Shown here piece by piece: positions 1 to 5,737 of a stretch of 14,899 nt of DNA. A program made the position numbers and the translations under genes. The notes under the pieces were generated by a model. The model did no database searches, had not been told where the DNA came from, and saw only the letters and a program-made list of their open reading frames with translations. Numbering within the stretch: position 1 is the first letter of the stretch; each line of letters starts with the position of its first letter. Origin of the DNA: Gemmatimonadota bacterium (lineage in GTDB: Bacteria; Gemmatimonadota; Gemmatimonadetes; Palauibacterales; Palauibacteraceae); the NCBI GenBank assembly GCA_013042495.1, contig JABDQB010000506.1:1-14899 (forward strand). Reading direction: 5' to 3'.

Positions 1-142
1 TCGAGTCCAGGAGGGCGAGAGCCTCCTCCGGGTGAAGATCGAAGACAGCCTCTTCCATTTCTCGCAGCGGTTCGTCACGGAGCGATCGCCGCTGCGAGTG
101 CAGATCCTGCAGCTCCATCAGAAGCTCAAGCTGCGGATGCAT
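1..142 (-). CDS. Coiled-coil / probable zinc-ribbon protein, N-terminal fragment
   Basis: Only the first 47 codons are present; the gene runs off the left edge. It starts with ATG two bases after the stop of the upstream PTS IIA gene, so the two are probably co-transcribed and translationally coupled. The visible protein begins MHPQLELLMELQDLHSQ and is a charged, heptad-like helix rich in Leu, Glu and Arg. This N-terminus resembles the C4 zinc-ribbon/coiled-coil proteins that open with a 'LxxLxxLQxLD' helix and carry Cys pairs at the C-terminus. Those cysteines would lie outside the window, so the family assignment is inference. The reading frame stays open to the edge. No function can be assigned beyond a likely nucleic-acid or protein-binding helical protein. 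Confidence 0.55.
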   Translation of the reverse strand, partial: MHPQLELLMELQDLHSQRRSLRDEPLREMEEAVFDLHPEEALALLDS

Positions 143-144
143 GG

Positions 145-597
145 TCAGACTCCCTTTTCCTCCAGCAGGGCGATGAAGTCCTCGGGCCGCTCAATCTGCG
201 CGAGCCGCTCCGGTACGTCCGGCTCTTTGCCAAATTGGGCGATGCGTCCGAGTACCGGCAGGTACTGGTTGGAAACCTCCAGCGGAGGTGCCACAATCAG
301 GAAGATGTGCTGAACCGGCTTCTTGTCGATCGCATCGAAGTCGATTCCGGACAGCTTGCGCCCGAACGCTACACGCAATCGGTTGACCACCAGTGATCGA
401 CAGTGTGGGATGGCGATACGTCGCCCGATTCCGGTAGACCCGAGGTTCTCTCGGCGCTTGAGCATCTTGAACAGAATGCCACGGGATTTCTCGTCGAGTC
501 CCAGAAGACCTACGAGCTCTTTGAGAGCCTCGTCCTTCGTTTCCGCCTCGAGATCCAGACTGATTGCATCGAGGGTGAAAAAGTCGCGCAGTTGCAT
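145..597 (-). CDS. ptsN: PTS IIA (PtsN/EIIA-Ntr-like) protein
   Basis: A 150-residue single-domain PTS EIIA protein of the fructose/nitrogen-regulatory type. The core motif LGSTGIGRRIAIPHCR carries the phospho-acceptor His at about residue 65 (His73 in E. coli PtsN). Further family features are LIVAPP and a C-terminal helix ending FIALLEEKGV. EIIA-Ntr proteins take phosphate from NPr or HPr and act as regulators rather than sugar transporters. No EIIB or EIIC domain is encoded nearby, which favours a regulatory role. I chose the ATG at 597 because AGGAG lies 9 bases upstream; an in-frame codon 10 residues earlier (627) has no comparable site. A full-consensus promoter lies about 65 bases upstream. 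The family is certain; the PtsN subtype is likely. Confidence 0.88.
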   Translation of the reverse strand: MQLRDFFTLDAISLDLEAETKDEALKELVGLLGLDEKSRGILFKMLKRRENLGSTGIGRRIAIPHCRSLVVNRLRVAFGRKLSGIDFDAIDKKPVQHIFLIVAPPLEVSNQYLPVLGRIAQFGKEPDVPERLAQIERPEDFIALLEEKGV

Positions 598-667
598 CTC
601 TATTATCTCCTGGCCACCGGCCTCCAAGACCCGCGACCCGGCAGTTCACATACCATCAGAACCATGA

Positions 668-697
668 ATTATATTCGGTCCATCGAAAGGCTGTCAA
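668..697 (-). promoter_or_regulatory. Consensus sigma70-type promoter for ptsN
   Basis: Read on the minus strand, TTGACA (697-692) and TATAAT (673-668) both match the consensus 6/6, with an 18-base spacer. Initiation near 660 would give a leader of roughly 64 bases before the ptsN ATG at 597. A match this complete is unusual for one gene in a GC-rich genome and suggests strong constitutive transcription. The position in the divergent gap between ptsN and ssrA supports the call. Confidence 0.8.
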
Positions 698-736
698 AGG
701 CCGACCGTTTCCCGGCCAGCGTCCGTCAGCGCCGGA

Positions 737-765
737 TTGACGGAACCAGTGCGCCGAATTAGTGT
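737..765 (+). promoter_or_regulatory. Candidate ssrA promoter
   Basis: TTGACG (737-742, 5/6 match) is followed after 17 bases by TAGTGT (760-765, 3/6 match). A start near 772 would give a 5' leader of about 60 bases before the mature tmRNA end at 831, to be removed by RNase P. The -10 element is weak, so this is a candidate only, but it is the best-placed pair I see upstream of ssrA. Confidence 0.35.
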
Positions 766-776
766 TTGAGTGGTGT

Positions 777-815
777 GAGGGCTGCTGCGGCAGCCCTCAT
801 GTGCGCTGAGGCGCA
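777..815 (+). other. Two tandem hairpins ahead of tmRNA
   Basis: The first hairpin (777-798) has a perfect 9-bp stem, GAGGGCTGC/GCAGCCCTC, and a 4-base TGCG loop. The second (802-815) pairs TGCGC with GCGCA around TGAG. Neither is followed by a T-run on either strand, so they are not intrinsic terminators. They lie between the candidate promoter and the mature tmRNA 5' end, and so probably fold in the pre-tmRNA leader. Alternatively the first inverted repeat could be a protein-binding site. Confidence 0.5.
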
Positions 816-830
816 GCTGATTGATAATGA

Positions 831-1190
831 GGGGGTGAACTAGATTCGACGCGTGTTCGGATCCTGAGGTAGCGTGCCGAGGTTTCCCGGAACCTCGTGA
901 AACACCGGGAAAAAACACAACTGCCAACGACAACTTGGCTTTGGCTGCGTAACTAACGTAGCCCGTTCTCCGAGCTGCCCGCCCGAGGCGGCACTGAGAG
1001 CGCCGATAATTCGGGCTGGTCTTCGCAGCAGGCTGCAGGCTGCGTAGATGAGATGGCGAAAGCCGCGAGCAGCTGGCTGACGACAGGCCGTCGAGGAGCC
1101 TTGTCGCCGGCGAGACTCGATCCTCGAATACGCACGTAGAGACCAAAGGGGAAGGTCCCGCGGACCCGGGTGCGATTCCCGGCACCTCCA
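831..1190 (+). ncRNA. ssrA: Transfer-messenger RNA (tmRNA)
   Basis: One-piece tmRNA that rescues stalled ribosomes. The 5' end GGGGGTG pairs with CACCTCC at 1183-1189 to form the 7-bp acceptor stem, including the G.U third pair also seen in E. coli. The 5' tRNA-like part contains the conserved AGATTCGAC. The T arm is CCGGG-TGCGATT-CCCGG just before the 3' acceptor strand. The tag reading frame begins at GCC 923-925 and ends at TAA 950-952, encoding ANDNLALAA, close to E. coli ANDENYALAA with the LAA degradation tail. The span of about 360 bases matches the family. The bases after the discriminator A1190 are TCA, not CCA, so the 3' CCA is probably added by tRNA nucleotidyltransferase. A long open frame on the minus strand across this region is spurious. 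Confidence 0.96.
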
Positions 1191-1196
1191 TCACCA

Positions 1197-1241
1197 TCCG
1201 CGCTCCGGCTCGAGGTCGGGGTCGCGGACTTTCTTTTTTTT
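1197..1241 (+). terminator. Intrinsic terminator after ssrA
   Basis: The stem TCCGCG/CGCGGA continues inward, past one bulged T, as a further 7 pairs (CTCCGGC with GTCGGGG, including two G.U pairs) closed by a 5-base loop. It is followed immediately by a T-rich tract, CTTTCTTTTTTTT (1229-1241). This is a classic Rho-independent terminator seven bases after the tmRNA 3' end. Confidence 0.9.
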
Positions 1242-1314
1242 GGCCGACTGAGAGCCAGGCCCGCCGCGGCTCGTCTAGGATCGGTCTACAGCTGGACGCG
1301 AGGAGATAGCCGAC

Positions 1315-1797
1315 GTGCTGGACGAACTTCTTGAGAGGTTGAACGGGGAATCCGAGGCTCTGCTTCACGAGCTGAATGTAGTGCTTCCTCACGAGATCGA
1401 GAAAGCCGTTGCCCAGGGCGACCTGAGCGAGAACTCCGAGTATACCGCTGCGCTCGAGCGACAGCAGTTCGTTCGGGCGAGGCTGGATCACATCGCACGC
1501 AGACTTGGCGAGATCAGCGATATCGACCTGGAAGCGGTCCCATTGGACCGTATCGGTTTCGGGTCGCGCGTCGAGGTTCTGGATCTAGATGACGAGAGCG
1601 TCGAGCGTTACACGCTGGCCTTCGGAGACTATCTGGATTTCGAGAAGGCCGAGATCTCGATGGCGTCTCCGATCGGAAAGGCCCTTCTCGGCAAGGGAGA
1701 CGGTGACGAGGTCGATGTTCCGCTTCCGAACGGCCGGATCCGCTACCGGGTTCTGACTTTCGAGACCCTGCACGACCTCGGCGATAGCCAGGGCTAG
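1315..1797 (+). CDS. greA: Transcription elongation factor GreA
   Basis: A 160-residue GreA/GreB-family factor that enters the RNA polymerase secondary channel and stimulates cleavage of backtracked RNA. The N-terminal coiled-coil hairpin (about residues 1-70) carries the acidic tip GDLSENSEYTAA; Asp36 and Glu39 match the catalytic Asp41 and Glu44 of E. coli GreA. The C-terminal FKBP-like domain contains SPIGKALLGKGDGDEVDVPL (about 118-137). The start is GTG, supported by AGGAGA 8 bases upstream. It lies 73 bases after the ssrA terminator, so it needs its own promoter. A TAGGAT at 1276-1281 could be its -10, but I see no -35 partner. It converges on mlaD with only a 17-base gap and no clear terminator between them. 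Confidence 0.95.
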   Translation: MLDELLERLNGESEALLHELNVVLPHEIEKAVAQGDLSENSEYTAALERQQFVRARLDHIARRLGEISDIDLEAVPLDRIGFGSRVEVLDLDDESVERYTLAFGDYLDFEKAEISMASPIGKALLGKGDGDEVDVPLPNGRIRYRVLTFETLHDLGDSQG

Positions 1798-1814
1798 GTC
1801 GTTCCGCTGGACCC

Positions 1815-2795
1815 TCAGAACACCGAAATGTCGGGCACGTAGCGCGCCGGGTCGCGACGCACATCCTCGAGCATGCTGTTCAACTCCACGAGCGTGCGCA
1901 ACAACTCTTCGTACAGGCCCTCGTCGCTGAACAGTCGGCCCGCGGAGCCTTCGCCGGCCAGGAGGCTGGCGAGCAGGGAATCCGCCCGCGACACGGTTCC
2001 GTTGAGCTCCCGGTAGAGGCTGTCCGAGCGCACCAGTTGCCCTAAAGTCCCCTCTCCCTCAACGACCGATCGCGCAAGCGTATCAAAGGAAGTCACGGCG
2101 GAGCGGACGGCGGTGTAAAGCGTGTCGTCGGTGAGGACCCGCATCAGGGTCCCGTCCGGAGCCGCCGCGGACGCCACCAGCGTGTCAAGGCTTTCGGCCA
2201 ATCCAACCATCCGTTCGTACAGTTGTTCGTCAACGACCAACTGGCCCAGCGTGCCGCGACCCTCCAGTATCCCCTGCGTCAGGCCGGACAGATTCCGTGC
2301 GACGTCGGTGAGATCCCCGACCGCCTCCGCGCCCTCCGCAAGCAGCGCGTCATAGTCGAGTGCGGACGCCGAAGCCACCGTGTCTCCAGGCTGCAGGACC
2401 CGAGCGTCAGAGCTCCCGGGCCTGATATCGATGAGTCGGTCACCCAGCAGACCCTGCGTGCGCACCTGGGCCCGCGAGTCACCCCGAATCTGGTCCTGCA
2501 CGTCGACGTTGATCGCGAGCCAAATGGCGACGGCTTCTTGCGTTTCGGGCCTTTGATCCGGGGTTATGAACCGGATGTCGTCAACCTGACCCACCGTCTG
2601 TCCGGCCAGTTGAACCGCGGCGCCCGGAACCAGGCCCGAGGCCGAACGGACGAGAGTTACGAGGCGATACCTCTCTCCGAATACGTTTCCGGTATCGCCC
2701 ACCAGGAACACCCCGACGGAAAGCACGACGAGGGCCACGAGAATCAGCAGGCCGACGCGGACCTGCTCCCAGGTCACTACCACACCTCTTCTCAC
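1815..2795 (-). CDS. mlaD: MCE-family lipid transport protein (MlaD-like)
   Basis: A 326-residue substrate-binding/tunnel component of an Mla-type phospholipid transporter. One N-terminal transmembrane helix (about residues 13-33) anchors it in the inner membrane. The MCE domain follows (about 40-125), with the typical GLVPGAAVQLAGQTVGQVDDI and GLLGDRLIDI segments. The C-terminal 200 residues are mostly helical, as expected for the helices that form the hydrophobic channel of MCE hexamers. They contain four repeats with an exact 34-residue period (separate entry). The GTG start at 2795 is preceded by GGGGAG. A second GTG seven codons on, after AGAGG, is a possible alternative. It lies 42 bases downstream of mlaF, completing permease-ATPase-MCE order. 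No mlaC or mlaB is visible. Confidence 0.92.
   Translation of the reverse strand: MRRGVVVTWEQVRVGLLILVALVVLSVGVFLVGDTGNVFGERYRLVTLVRSASGLVPGAAVQLAGQTVGQVDDIRFITPDQRPETQEAVAIWLAINVDVQDQIRGDSRAQVRTQGLLGDRLIDIRPGSSDARVLQPGDTVASASALDYDALLAEGAEAVGDLTDVARNLSGLTQGILEGRGTLGQLVVDEQLYERMVGLAESLDTLVASAAAPDGTLMRVLTDDTLYTAVRSAVTSFDTLARSVVEGEGTLGQLVRSDSLYRELNGTVSRADSLLASLLAGEGSAGRLFSDEGLYEELLRTLVELNSMLEDVRRDPARYVPDISVF
1848..2255 (-). repeat. Four 34-residue repeats in MlaD C-terminus
   Basis: Within MlaD the units start at residues 181, 215, 249 and 283, exactly 34 residues apart. Each opens with a version of GTLGQLVxDxxLYxxL (GTLGQLVVDEQLYERM, GTLMRVLTDDTLYTAV, GTLGQLVRSDSLYREL, GSAGRLFSDEGLYEEL), followed by a hydrophobic helix containing a Leu-Asp/Leu-Leu pattern. 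The similarity is at protein level; the DNA has diverged. The unit probably forms a turn-helix element that lengthens the helical channel. Confidence 0.85.
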
Positions 2796-2837
2796 GGCGA
2801 CTCCCCGTCGGGCGCAGCCATCGATGGCTCGCGACGC

Positions 2838-3680
2838 TTAGCGTAGGAACTCACGCACATACTCGTCTTCTGACGCTACCATTTCTTCGGGCCCGCCGAC
2901 GAACACGAGAACACCCTCGAACAATAGAGCGACACGATTGCTGATGTGGAAGGCCGAACGTATGTCATGAGTGACCACGATCGAACTTACGTCGAGCTCG
3001 GTCTGGAGCTTCAATATGAGATCGTTGATCGTCCGTGTGGTTATCGGATCCAATCCGCTCGTAGGCTCGTCGTATAGGAGCAGCCTCGGCCGGTGGACGA
3101 TCGCCCTGGCGATTCCCACCCTCTTCTTCATGCCTCCGCTGAGCTCAGCCGGCAAGAGCGTCATTACCTGATCGGGTTCCAGATCGACCAGGTCGAGAGA
3201 GTCCCGAACCCGGCGACCGATCTCGTCCTCGGCCAGGTTCGTATGCTCGTGAAGGTAGAATCCGACGTTGTCGTACACACTGAGAGAGTCGAACAGCGCG
3301 GCCTCCTGAAACACCATGCCCATGTTGCGCCGAAGCGCGAGAACCTGTGTCAGGGGCACGTTCGAAATATCGTGCCCCTCGACGCGCACTTCTCCCGAAT
3401 CGGGAAGCAAGAGCCCGAGAATCAGCCTTAGAATGGTCGACTTGCCAGCTCCGGAGCCACCGAGCACGGAAAGCGTCTCGCCTCGGTGGAGATCGAGGCT
3501 CACCCCCTTGAGGACCGCGTGGTCGCCGAAGGCCAGGCACAGGTCCTCCATTTCGACGACCGAACCCTCCACGGAAGGAAGACGGGATTCCTCTCCCAGG
3601 TCCGCGAGCGCCTTGCGGACCTCCTCGCGGAGACCCTTCCGCATCTGCGAGTCCCAGACGTCCAGCGAGTCCCGTGTCAT
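2838..3680 (-). CDS. mlaF: ABC transporter ATP-binding protein (MlaF-like)
   Basis: A 280-residue ATPase that powers the Mla lipid transporter together with MlaE. All ABC motifs are intact: Walker A GGSGAGKST (74-82), Q-loop Gln125 in VFQEAALFDSL, signature LSGGMKKR (180-187), Walker B LLLYDEP (200-206) and H-loop His238 in VTHD. FQEAALFDSLSVYDNV and the signature LSGGM are typical of the MlaF/Ttg2A group. The ATG overlaps the mlaE stop in an ATGA arrangement, so translation is coupled; I see no strong Shine-Dalgarno site. The ABC domain starts only at about residue 41, so there is an unusual charged, helical N-terminal extension of roughly 40 residues compared with the usual MlaF. An internal Met at 44 could be an alternative start, but it has less context support. 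Confidence 0.95.
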   Translation of the reverse strand: MTRDSLDVWDSQMRKGLREEVRKALADLGEESRLPSVEGSVVEMEDLCLAFGDHAVLKGVSLDLHRGETLSVLGGSGAGKSTILRLILGLLLPDSGEVRVEGHDISNVPLTQVLALRRNMGMVFQEAALFDSLSVYDNVGFYLHEHTNLAEDEIGRRVRDSLDLVDLEPDQVMTLLPAELSGGMKKRVGIARAIVHRPRLLLYDEPTSGLDPITTRTINDLILKLQTELDVSSIVVTHDIRSAFHISNRVALLFEGVLVFVGGPEEMVASEDEYVREFLR

Positions 3681-4507
3681 TCGATCAACAGCGCAATGAG
3701 CACCTGGGTGAGGAAATAGTCCGTCGCCAGGATGAAGATGGAGGAGGTCACGACGGCCCTCGTGGCCGCTTTGCCAACGCCCTCGGTTCCGCCGCTTGTC
3801 TTCAGGCCGAAATAGCAGCCCGTGATCGCGATGATCGCTCCAAAGAACACGGGCTTCACGAGACCGGCAAAGAGGTCAATCGGAATGTAACGAAAGATGA
3901 AGCCCGTCTCGGCCAACGTCAGGTATACCGAGCGCATGTACAGGTCGATGGTCAGGTCCAACTTGACCACGGCGATCAGCATGCCGCCGAGGATCGCGAC
4001 GACGTCGGTAATGATCGTCAGCAACGGAAGGCACAAGATGGCGGCCACGAAACGCGGGACCACCAGCTTCCGCACCGGGTCGACGCTCATCGTGTAGAGC
4101 GCATCGACCTGCTCGGTGACCTTCATGGCGCCCAGCTCCGCTGCCATGCCCGACCCCGCGCGGCCAGTGACCATGAGCGCGGTGAGCACCGGGCCCAACT
4201 CCCGGACCGTGCTGGCGCCCACCAGTCGGCCGATGTATATGGTCGCTCCAAACTGCTTCATCTCGACCGCTGACTGCAGAGCGAGCACCATTCCCGTGAA
4301 CAGACCGGTGAGGATAACAATGCCAATGGATCCCACCCCTATGGCGTCCATCTGGACCACCAGGTCCCGACCGTAGAAGGGCCTCGAGAGGCTTCCGTGA
4401 ATCGATCGGCCGAGAAGGCGGAAGTACTCCTGGGTGTGGAGCGCCCAACCCTTGAGGGTATCGTTGAGGTAACGCAGCGGAGTGCGGGCCGTTTCGCTCA
4501 AGCTCAT
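3677..4507 (-). CDS. mlaE: MlaE-family ABC lipid transporter permease
   Basis: A 276-residue inner-membrane permease of the Mla phospholipid transporter. Family landmarks are GLFTGMVLALQSAVEMKQFG, the conserved block VRELGPVLTALMVTGRAGSG, the coupling region MAAELGAMKVTEQVDALYTM, and VVPRFVAAILCLPLLTI followed by further hydrophobic helices. The last helix ends LTQVLIALLIE. About five transmembrane segments are visible plus an N-terminal interfacial helix, matching the family size. It is first in the mlaE-mlaF-mlaD unit, with a 4-base overlap into mlaF. Its ATG has only a distant GGAGAG, 13 bases upstream. The 188-base gap to the divergent hldA must hold its promoter, but I could not identify one confidently. 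Confidence 0.95.
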   Translation of the reverse strand: MSLSETARTPLRYLNDTLKGWALHTQEYFRLLGRSIHGSLSRPFYGRDLVVQMDAIGVGSIGIVILTGLFTGMVLALQSAVEMKQFGATIYIGRLVGASTVRELGPVLTALMVTGRAGSGMAAELGAMKVTEQVDALYTMSVDPVRKLVVPRFVAAILCLPLLTIITDVVAILGGMLIAVVKLDLTIDLYMRSVYLTLAETGFIFRYIPIDLFAGLVKPVFFGAIIAITGCYFGLKTSGGTEGVGKAATRAVVTSSIFILATDYFLTQVLIALLIE

Positions 4508-4533
4508 GGCGGGCTGACGACTCTCCCGGGCTT

Positions 4534-4562
4534 TGACTCCCCTGCGCCCTGCGACTAGTTTC
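4534..4562 (+). promoter_or_regulatory. Weak candidate promoter for hldA
   Basis: TTGACT (4534-4539, 5/6 match) is followed after 17 bases by TAGTTT (4557-4562, 3/6 match), pointing towards hldA. It lies in the divergent mlaE/hldA gap. The -10 element is poor, so this is the best candidate rather than a firm call. Confidence 0.25.
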
Positions 4563-4695
4563 GCGCGACGCGTACTGCTCGACTCAAAGGCGTGTCGAAA
4601 CAGACCGCAGGACCGATATTCTGCGCCGCTTTCCTGCGGCGGGCAGCCCTTCGCGGCAGGTTACCCGAGATCCAGATCGGACGCAAGACGACATC

Positions 4696-5721
4696 GTGCC
4701 CGCAGACTCTCCATTCGTAGCGAAAGAGGAAGCTCAGCGCTTCTTCTCGGCGGCCCGCGACGGGAGAGTTCTTGTCGTCGGTGACGCCATGCTCGACGTG
4801 TACCTCTCCGGCTCGGTGGAGAGGGTCTCGCCGGAAGCACCCGTGCCGGTGGTCCGCGTCGATAGCGAGGTCGCGGCGCCTGGTGGGGCGGCGAACGTAG
4901 CCACGGGAGTGGCGGCTCTCGGAGTCGAGTGCCGGCTGGTTGCAGCGGTGGGAACTGACGACTCGGCCACGGTTCTGTCGGAGCGGCTGGCCGCCGGAGA
5001 AGTGTCGCCGGACGATCTGATTCCGATGTCCGGAAGGCCGACCACGCGGAAGACACGGATCCTGGCTCGTCATCAGCAGATGCTGAGGGTCGACCACGAG
5101 GACCCGGAGCCTATGACCGCCCAGGATCACCAGCGCCTGGCGCAGCGGGCCCTCGATGCGGTCGACTGGGCCGACGCGCTGGTTATCGAGGACTACGACA
5201 AGGGTGTGATCACGGGCGATCTCGCTCGCGAGCTGCTTCGCCGGGCCAGGGCCAAGGGAATTCCGTCGGTCGTCGATCCGAAGCTCCGACATTTCTTCGA
5301 TTTCCCGGGGACCACGGTTTTCAAGCCCAACGCTCGGGAGCTGGCGGCCGCGCTCGGACTCGAGAAAGAACCCCGAGACGAGGTCACGCTCCACCCGCTC
5401 CTCGACCGGTTGAAGTGCGACTGCCTGCTCCTTACGCTGGGCGAGGAGGGGATGCTTCTCGTCGAGCCCTCTGCCGATACACGGTTGTTGCCTCCGGAGG
5501 CCCGCGAGGTCTTTGATGTGACGGGGGCGGGCGATACCGTTACGGCGGTGTTGGCAGTGTGTCTGCTGGCTGGAGCTACCGTCGGCCATGCCGCGTATCT
5601 GGCGAATCTCGCCGCTGGCATCGAAGTCACGCGGCTCGGCGCCGTTCCGGTGACGGCGGACGAGTTGGTCCAAGCGCTGCACCGACGCAGCGCAGAAAGC
5701 AACGATCGAAGCAGGTCATAG
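4696..5721 (+). CDS. hldA: D-glycero-beta-D-manno-heptose-7-phosphate kinase
   Basis: A 341-residue PfkB/ribokinase-family sugar kinase that phosphorylates heptose 7-phosphate at C1 for ADP-heptose synthesis, the LPS inner-core precursor. It matches the N-terminal half of HldE (RfaE1): VLVVGDAMLDVY (25-36), RVSPEAPVPVVRV (43-55), GGAANVATGVAALG (63-76), the TRKTRILARHQQMLRVD block (117-133), KPNARE (210-215) and the ribokinase motif DVTGAGDT (274-281) with catalytic Asp280. There is no adenylyltransferase domain. That activity is encoded separately at 13358-13867 (hldC), so the pathway is split. The GTG start fits the expected N-terminus, although the Shine-Dalgarno site is weak. fhs follows 16 bases downstream, suggesting co-transcription. 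Confidence 0.93.
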   Translation: MPADSPFVAKEEAQRFFSAARDGRVLVVGDAMLDVYLSGSVERVSPEAPVPVVRVDSEVAAPGGAANVATGVAALGVECRLVAAVGTDDSATVLSERLAAGEVSPDDLIPMSGRPTTRKTRILARHQQMLRVDHEDPEPMTAQDHQRLAQRALDAVDWADALVIEDYDKGVITGDLARELLRRARAKGIPSVVDPKLRHFFDFPGTTVFKPNARELAAALGLEKEPRDEVTLHPLLDRLKCDCLLLTLGEEGMLLVEPSADTRLLPPEAREVFDVTGAGDTVTAVLAVCLLAGATVGHAAYLANLAAGIEVTRLGAVPVTADELVQALHRRSAESNDRSRS

Positions 5722-5737
5722 AACAGGGAGCAGAACC

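Noticed and set aside
777..798. Hairpin as an intrinsic terminator
   Set aside because: A strong stem, but there is no T-run on either strand after it.
822..828. TGATAAT as an extended -10 promoter of ssrA
   Set aside because: Initiation from it would fall near 835, inside the mature tmRNA whose 5' end is at 831, and no -35 element is correctly spaced.
694..1491. 265-codon open frame on the minus strand
   Set aside because: It covers the tmRNA, its terminator and the start of greA; the protein is low-complexity Arg/Ser/Pro-rich and resembles nothing.
4555..5682. 375-codon open frame on the minus strand, opposite hldA
   Set aside because: A GC-rich shadow frame; hldA on the plus strand has full family motifs and the shadow protein is Arg/His-rich without recognisable domains.
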